DNA of 64,000 nucleotides from Acidimicrobiaceae bacterium (GTDB taxonomy: Bacteria > Actinomycetota > Acidimicrobiia > Acidimicrobiales > Aldehydirespiratoraceae), in the NCBI GenBank assembly GCA_009837445.1, contig VXTM01000036.1, positions 1 to 64,000 on the forward strand. Direction: 5' to 3'. Below are positions 60,014-64,000 of the stretch, in pieces. Numbering within the stretch: position 1 is the first letter of the stretch; each line of letters opens with the position of its first letter. The position numbers and the translations under genes were made by a program. The notes below the pieces were generated by a model. That model worked only from the letters and a program-made list of their open reading frames with translations, did not search any database and was not told where the DNA came from.

Positions 60014-60850
60014 TTACCGTGAGCGTGTGGCGCCAGCGCCCCCTGCCACCAGCCAAGGCAACAGTAGCCCGCCAGCTTCCGTGCCCTCCCCAGATAGCTG
60101 CATATAGAGAAAGGCGACTATGGACACAATCGCTGCGACAATCGTAGCCACCCAAGCGATGACCTTGAGAGTCCGATGACGGGGGCTCTCCTCCGGTGCG
60201 CCGTCCCCGGACTCCTGACGCACGTTCTTCACGACGACGCGATGGCCGTCTCCCTTCACGACCACATTGACTGCTTGGCTTGCGACGTCGGGAGAGGGCA
60301 GGTCTTGGCCTTTGGGCAAGCCCGCCCTCATCTCTCCAACTAGCTCCACGATGTCCGTACAAACCCGCTCCACGACGCCGCTAATCGCCGTCGGGGCAAC
60401 CTGCCAGTACAGGCGCTCGACATGCGGTCTGTACTCTCCGCTCTGATTCATGTACAGGAGCACCTCTGAGGCTCCGAGCGGAAGCAGTCTGACCGACTCC
60501 CCCTCACGCTCAGCGGTGCGAACCATGCCAAGCAGTTCGGGAACCGAATGAGTCAGATCTAGTTCTTCTGTGATGTCTTCGCGCACGAACTCTGGAAGCT
60601 GGAACGTGGAGATGGAGAGACCCTTGGCTATCCCCGTCGGCGAAATGGTGTCGACGCACAGCGGGGCTTGGATGCGACGGTAGTCAGGAAGCTCATCGTC
60701 ACCTCCGTATCCACGCAGCTCGCGAGTGGCCCATTCCCGCAGTTCTGCACTAGCCGAGTGCCCACCCAACGATATGCACAGCCTCAGCGCCTTGACGACA
60801 TCACCGCCCAGCGCCTCCGACTCGATCTTGTCCAGGAGCGACCTACGCAC
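60014..60850 (-). CDS. AbiTii-domain membrane protein, predicted abortive-infection effector
   Basis: A 278-aa protein. The N-terminal ~60 residues match the AbiTii pattern: LLDKIESEALGGD...ALRLCISLGG, then ELREWATRELRGYG and LPDYRRI. AbiTii is associated with abortive infection, in which infected cells die or stop growing before phage release. A C-terminal hydrophobic hairpin, VIAWVATIVAAIVSIVAFLYM, and a second hydrophobic stretch near the end imply membrane attachment. The start is GTG 60850. It follows a 130-aa gene by 18 bases in the same orientation, so the two probably form one operon. The defence role is inferred from family and island context. Confidence 0.72.
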   Translation of the reverse strand: MRRSLLDKIESEALGGDVVKALRLCISLGGHSASAELREWATRELRGYGGDDELPDYRRIQAPLCVDTISPTGIAKGLSISTFQLPEFVREDITEELDLTHSVPELLGMVRTAEREGESVRLLPLGASEVLLYMNQSGEYRPHVERLYWQVAPTAISGVVERVCTDIVELVGEMRAGLPKGQDLPSPDVASQAVNVVVKGDGHRVVVKNVRQESGDGAPEESPRHRTLKVIAWVATIVAAIVSIVAFLYMQLSGEGTEAGGLLLPWLVAGGAGATRSR

Positions 60851-60868
60851 AGTTGCTCGCCAAGAGAG

Positions 60869-61261
60869 CTAGTTCGGGATGACTTCGTAGTAGGTGCGGT
60901 AGTCAGTGAAACCGGCTACAGGCATGCGCTCCGTGCCGTCCTCCATGGGCGTGAAACTCGGTTCCCAGGAGACGGCACAGAGCTGGTGTTCAAACTCCTC
61001 GGGCCTGGCTCCTGCCCTTTCTGCGGCGGTTCTGAGGCGTTCGGGGCCGATGAGGATCTGCCTGCCCGAGACGGGCTCGTCGAGAGGCTGAAGCGTCACG
61101 CGCCACTCATCCAGCTTGAACATCGCCTGACCGTGCGCCCACGCCTGCTGGGTGGCGTCCTCCCGAGTGAAGACCGGAGGGCCAAGAGACACGCGGGTAG
61201 CAGGGGTGCCCTCCTCCACGTAGTAGACATTGGCCCCTTGCGGCCATTCCATATCGGTCAC
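60869..61261 (-). CDS. Hypothetical protein upstream of AbiTii gene
   Basis: A 130-aa soluble protein with MEWPQGANVYYVEEG near the start and TREDATQQAWAHGQAMFKLDEW in the middle. No domain is recognised. The GTG start at 61261 is supported by GGGAGGAG directly upstream; a longer frame to 61321 lacks such a site. It precedes the AbiTii gene in the same operon and might be its partner, for example a sensor or antitoxin-like component. That is speculation from position. Confidence 0.65.
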   Translation of the reverse strand: MTDMEWPQGANVYYVEEGTPATRVSLGPPVFTREDATQQAWAHGQAMFKLDEWRVTLQPLDEPVSGRQILIGPERLRTAAERAGARPEEFEHQLCAVSWEPSFTPMEDGTERMPVAGFTDYRTYYEVIPN

Positions 61262-61398
61262 GTCTCCTCCCTCGGCTAGCCGTCGGCGGAACGGTATCCG
61301 GCCCGCTGCACCACGGCTCACAGAGACCGACTATTGGTCCCTAGCACGCTCAGTGCTGCCAGGTACTCGAGGGCTTCCTGCACGGTAGGGTCGCAGGA

Positions 61399-61785
61399 AT
61401 GCCTCCAAGTCGCTCTGATACGCCCCTACCCGAGAACAGAGGTGTGCTGATCGCCTACGGCACGGCGTTTGAGGCGGCCGTGCAGCGCCTCACCGACGAA
61501 GACGCCGATGACCTAGCTGACAGTCTCCAACGCATCGCGGAGCGGTTTCGGGCGCGATTTGAGGAACCGGTGCCCCATCCGTTCAGTGACTGTTGTAATC
61601 ACTTGGAACGTCTAGCGCTCCTAGTCCGCAATCGCTTCGACTTCGCAGCGGCGCATCCACCCCCTGACGAGACCCCAGAATTCGTAATCATGTGCCTTCG
61701 CTGCGAGGTCTTTCCTATCCCGTGGGACACTGCCTGCCCCAACTGCGGCACTCATGACTTCTTGCATGCGGTCTCAATCGGATAG
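61399..61785 (+). CDS. Hypothetical protein with C-terminal zinc ribbon
   Basis: A 128-aa protein. Residues ~15-90 are helical (FEAAVQRLTDEDADDLADSLQRIAERFRARF) and the C-terminus has CLRCEVFPIPWDTACPNCG, a CxxC...CxxC zinc ribbon. It starts at ATG 61399, divergent from the AbiTii operon across 137 bases. The function is unknown. Confidence 0.6.
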   Translation: MPPSRSDTPLPENRGVLIAYGTAFEAAVQRLTDEDADDLADSLQRIAERFRARFEEPVPHPFSDCCNHLERLALLVRNRFDFAAAHPPPDETPEFVIMCLRCEVFPIPWDTACPNCGTHDFLHAVSIG

Positions 61786-62089
61786 GCGATTCCGGGGAGT
61801 TGTGTTCCCTGCGACGTAGCGGCTGTCAGCGGGCGGGCGGGGCAGCCCTGCGAGGATCCCTGCCACTTTGTCGAGGGGCTGCATGCCGGGCACCCGGAGC
61901 GAGACGAAGGTGGACATCATGGGGCATGACTGCCGAAGCCATGTAGACGCTGTTACGCGCCCCGGAGGTGAGTTGGGGATGACAGTCGGGGTGCTTCTGA
62001 CCTGACGATCTGTGGCCCGCCCGTTCCGCGCTCGCGCCGCACACTGCTTCTATGGTGCGAAACCGACACTGCGGCTCGGGAGGTTGCCC
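61786..62089. other. Intergenic stretch, no convincing gene
   Basis: 304 bases with only short chance frames. A 48-codon minus-strand frame from 61920 to 61774 has an ordinary amino-acid composition but no ribosome site, and its end overlaps the zinc-ribbon gene. GGGAGG at about 62079-62084 serves the next gene. Confidence 0.45.
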
Positions 62090-62809
62090 ATGAACGCGAG
62101 AGAAACGGCCAAGCGCATCGCGGCCGGACGGCCAGTGGCCCGTCGACGGGCTCTCTGGGCGCTTGCCTCGGCCGTTGCAGTCGGGCTGGTCGCTGTCGCC
62201 GCATACCTGGCGTGGCGCGGGTTCAGACTCCTATCTTCGGACGATCTCGGCACTTCCGACACCGCCGCAGGGATTCAGGGGCTGGCCGCCGCGGTCAACC
62301 TGGTGGCAACGCTGTTCCTGGTGGGTGTCACAACGGCGTACGTAGTCATCGCCTACCAACATCTGCGCCTGTCCCGGCCAGATGTGAGCATCGACTGGCA
62401 TCTCGCTTGGGCAAATCTCTCTGGCGCTTCAAGAGAGGTGCTCAGAGCGCCAATCGGGTCCCTTCGGAACGGACCTATGGAGGAGGGACACAACGCGCCG
62501 TTCATAGCTGTGGAGCTAATCAACTCCGGCAATCAGTCGGTAGCCATCGAACAGATGCAGTTGGTTGTTGATGACAGCTTCTATCACAGGTACGGCGGGT
62601 CGCAACTGAGTAGAGAATGTCCGGTCAACTTAGGCCCCCATTCATCGCAGACGCTCTACTTTGACCAGTTTGAGGTTCGGCACTTCCTCGTGAAGTGCGA
62701 ATACTTGAAACCCGCGAAGCCTCGCGAACTGCATGCCCATGTCCGCCTTGGATCTGGCGTCACGCTCAGCACCAGCAAGGTTCCCTTGGACTGCCTGCTG
62801 GTTGACTAG
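62090..62809 (+). CDS. Membrane-anchored hypothetical protein
   Basis: A 239-aa protein with two N-terminal transmembrane helices (LWALASAVAVGLVAVAAYLAW and GLAAAVNLVATLFLVGVTTAYVVIAY). A ~150-residue beta-rich soluble domain follows (PFIAVELINSGNQSVAIEQMQLVVDDSF...LYFDQFEVRHF). This topology is common among uncharacterised island proteins. The ATG at 62090 follows GGGAGGTTGCCC; the longer upstream frame is not needed. Codon and base use are more AT-rich than in the chromosomal part. No function can be assigned. Confidence 0.65.
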   Translation: MNARETAKRIAAGRPVARRRALWALASAVAVGLVAVAAYLAWRGFRLLSSDDLGTSDTAAGIQGLAAAVNLVATLFLVGVTTAYVVIAYQHLRLSRPDVSIDWHLAWANLSGASREVLRAPIGSLRNGPMEEGHNAPFIAVELINSGNQSVAIEQMQLVVDDSFYHRYGGSQLSRECPVNLGPHSSQTLYFDQFEVRHFLVKCEYLKPAKPRELHAHVRLGSGVTLSTSKVPLDCLLVD

Positions 62810-63411
62810 GAGGAATGCCTGCTGGCAGAGAAGCAGCGCTGTCACGCCACAAGAAATCAAACCTCCGGCCCACCACCCGCGCCTCCGGCGCAAGCGAACA
62901 CTGACCTCCCTGCCCCGTCACCTACTGCCGCTCTCTTGCAGCCCTCAGCACCCCAACAAGGGCAGCACGCTCCCAGCACCCAGCCCCACGGCACCACACC
63001 GAGAAACCAACAGCCAGGACAGGGGGCGATGCCAAACAAGCCAAGCGGATGACACGGAGAGAGTGACCGCTGACCGACCCGGCACTTCCCGGCGAGGTGC
63101 TTGACTCGGGGGGGGGGTGATGAGGGTCGACCGAGAAGGTCGGCAACGGCCCGACGCTCCCCGGCATCGCGTGAGAAGCCGATAGGAGCGCAGAGCGGCC
63201 CTATCGGCCTAGAGGACTAGCGCCGGAGCGTCAACCGGTGAGTTGAAGTCGCCGCTAGTGTGCGAGACGAAGCCCCGCCGGTGTCCCGCGGGTATTGCTG
63301 CCTTCAGGTGGTGCGAGCTGCGGATGGACAACATCGGCGGGGTTTCCTATGAATGCAGACAAACATGAACAGTTACCACACTTGTATTCCGTTTCGAGCT
63401 AAAACACGTGG
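62810..63411. other. Structured non-coding region of island
   Basis: About 600 bases without a convincing protein gene. The first half is C-rich. From 63100 on there is a run of 10 G (63108-63117), a CGACC/GGTCG hairpin at 63127-63141, and a 9-bp hairpin GCCGATAGG/CCTATCGGC at 63178-63208. A 17-codon frame (ATG 63349 to TAA 63402) precedes the next gene and might be a leader peptide. The region could hold a small RNA, a transfer or replication origin, or only regulatory sequence. Confidence 0.4.
63178..63208 (+). ncRNA. Hairpin GCCGATAGG/CCTATCGGC, possible structured RNA
   Basis: A perfect 9-bp stem with a 13-nt loop lies 36 bases after another hairpin in a gene-free part of the island. The spacing suggests a multi-stem RNA or DNA element. 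No family is recognised, so calling it an RNA is tentative. Confidence 0.3.
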
Positions 63412-63801
63412 ATGCTCGCCTCCGTCTTCGCGGCCACCGTAGACAATCTCCAGACGTTCGCACTCATGGCCGCGACACGCACGGCACGAGTGATAGAGAC
63501 GTTCAATGAGGCATCATTCAATACGGCAGCGGCTCAATTCTTCGGCAGGGGATTGGGCAAGCTGCTACAGAGGGCTGGGTATTTGGCGGGCATATTGGTG
63601 GCGTTTTGGGGTGTCGGTAAAGCTGTCGGCAAGGGCTTTGGACGAGAAGGTGGAGGAATTGGAGCGTTCCTCAAGGCATTGCTTGTGCCGCTCCTGATAG
63701 CCGCGCTGGTGTTCAACTTGGAATGGGTTGTCGACTTCATCTGGTGGGCAATCAAGGGCGTTGGTGCCCTGTTCAATGAGGTCGCGGAGGTCTTCAGGTA
63801 G
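63412..63801 (+). CDS. Small two-span membrane protein
   Basis: A 129-aa protein with an amphipathic N-terminal helical region (DNLQTFALMAATRTARVIETFNE). Two hydrophobic helices follow: AGYLAGILVAFWGVGKAVGKG and ALLVPLLIAALVFNLEWVVDFIWWAIKG. The layout resembles small pilin or channel-type proteins of conjugative systems (VirB2/TrbC topology), though sequence similarity is not evident. ATG 63412 has a weak ribosome site. The next gene begins at its stop codon, so the pair is probably one operon extending out of the window. Confidence 0.6.
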   Translation: MLASVFAATVDNLQTFALMAATRTARVIETFNEASFNTAAAQFFGRGLGKLLQRAGYLAGILVAFWGVGKAVGKGFGREGGGIGAFLKALLVPLLIAALVFNLEWVVDFIWWAIKGVGALFNEVAEVFR

Positions 63802-64000
63802 TGGGGAAAGAACCTAAAGCCCATGACACGAATGGAATCACTGTGATCCATCCATCCTCCGATGTTGCTGTTCCTCTTGGGGGAGTCGTGGGCGTGTTCT
63901 GCAAAGAGGCGCGTAGCTGGTATCACCGTCCCGGAGCGCCGTCGTTGGCGATGTTCGCGTCGGCCGTGTTCTTCATGTGCAGGTATGCATACGACGACGG
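63801..64000 (+). CDS. Partial membrane-associated protein, runs off window
   Basis: A GTG at 63801 overlaps the previous stop by one base and opens a frame that continues to the window end (66 codons, no stop). It contains DTNGITVIHPSSDVAVPLGG, then ARSWYHRPGAPSLAMFASAVFFMCRYAY, which looks like the start of a membrane helix. The frame is tightly packed behind the two-span protein. Function cannot be judged from this fragment; a conjugation-related membrane protein is one possibility. Confidence 0.5.
   Translation, partial: MGKEPKAHDTNGITVIHPSSDVAVPLGGVVGVFCKEARSWYHRPGAPSLAMFASAVFFMCRYAYDD

Noticed and set aside
61774..61920. 48-codon minus-strand frame with plausible composition
   Set aside because: No ribosome site, no recognised homologue, and its end overlaps the zinc-ribbon gene. 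Kept only as a note.
54166..64000. Second copy of the tRNA-Val 3' end as island attR
   Set aside because: No copy of GGTTCAAATCCCCT with ACGGCCC was found in the remaining window. The island end probably lies outside.

Overview
This is a high-GC bacterial contig segment, almost certainly from an uncultured actinobacterium of the class Acidimicrobiia. Three things point there: pervasive GTG and TTG starts with tightly overlapped genes, an actinobacterial rimP-nusA-ylxR-infB-rbfA-truB-ribF order, and SLH-like repeats of the YCP...VTRGQMA...FLAR type on a secreted protease. The assignment is inference. The first ~130 bases are G homopolymers that look like a contig-edge artefact.

Layout. (1) 186-7937, + strand: translation and riboflavin housekeeping genes (rimP, nusA, ylxR, infB, rbfA, truB, ribF, ribA). 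(2) 7959-15600: M1 aminopeptidase (-), an ABC-2 drug-type exporter pair, a PfkB kinase, an SRPBCC protein, a TetR regulator and a crotonase. (3) 15623-33835: an inositol catabolic locus. A leftward LacI regulator, coupled to an unknown protein, faces a ~16 kb rightward operon across a perfect palindromic operator. The operon holds iolE, a sugar ABC transporter (lipoprotein, very enlarged permease, single-domain ATPase), iolC, dehydrogenases, iolD, an SDR, a fused fatty-acid-desaturase/Rieske protein resembling rhizobial MocD plus MocE, iolG, an RmlD-like reductase, iolB and a LacD-type aldolase. Most junctions overlap by 4 bp. (4) 33881-49001: mixed core genes, including uracil phosphoribosyltransferase, an SLH-bearing M16 peptidase, adenosine deaminase, a DEAD-box helicase, a SAM riboswitch with metX and a PLP sulfhydrylase, tRNA-Gly, tRNA-Cys and a GcvT-family C1 transferase. 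(5) 49103-53896: DUF418 protein, ArsR plus permease with a clear operator, a crotonase and a lipoprotein serpin. (6) 54091 to the end: a tRNA-Val gene followed by a mobile or island region with lower GC and AT-rich spacers. It carries a DDE transposase coupled to a tyrosine-recombinase-fold protein that lacks the catalytic Tyr, an XRE-like regulator with its own inverted repeat, a phage-type beta-helix protein, an AbiTii-domain (abortive infection) operon, several orphan genes, a structured non-coding stretch and membrane proteins running off the window.

How the genes fit together. The inositol operon encodes uptake and every step from inositol to the aldol cleavage of 2-deoxy-5-keto-gluconate 6-phosphate; only IolA (malonate semialdehyde dehydrogenase) is absent. 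The desaturase-Rieske fusion suggests that the true substrate is O-methylated or amino-substituted, such as a methyl-inositol or a rhizopine-like compound, which must be oxidatively demethylated before entering the iol route. This is the most promising candidate for an undescribed system here. The AbiTii operon and the coupled dead-recombinase/transposase pair in the island come next.
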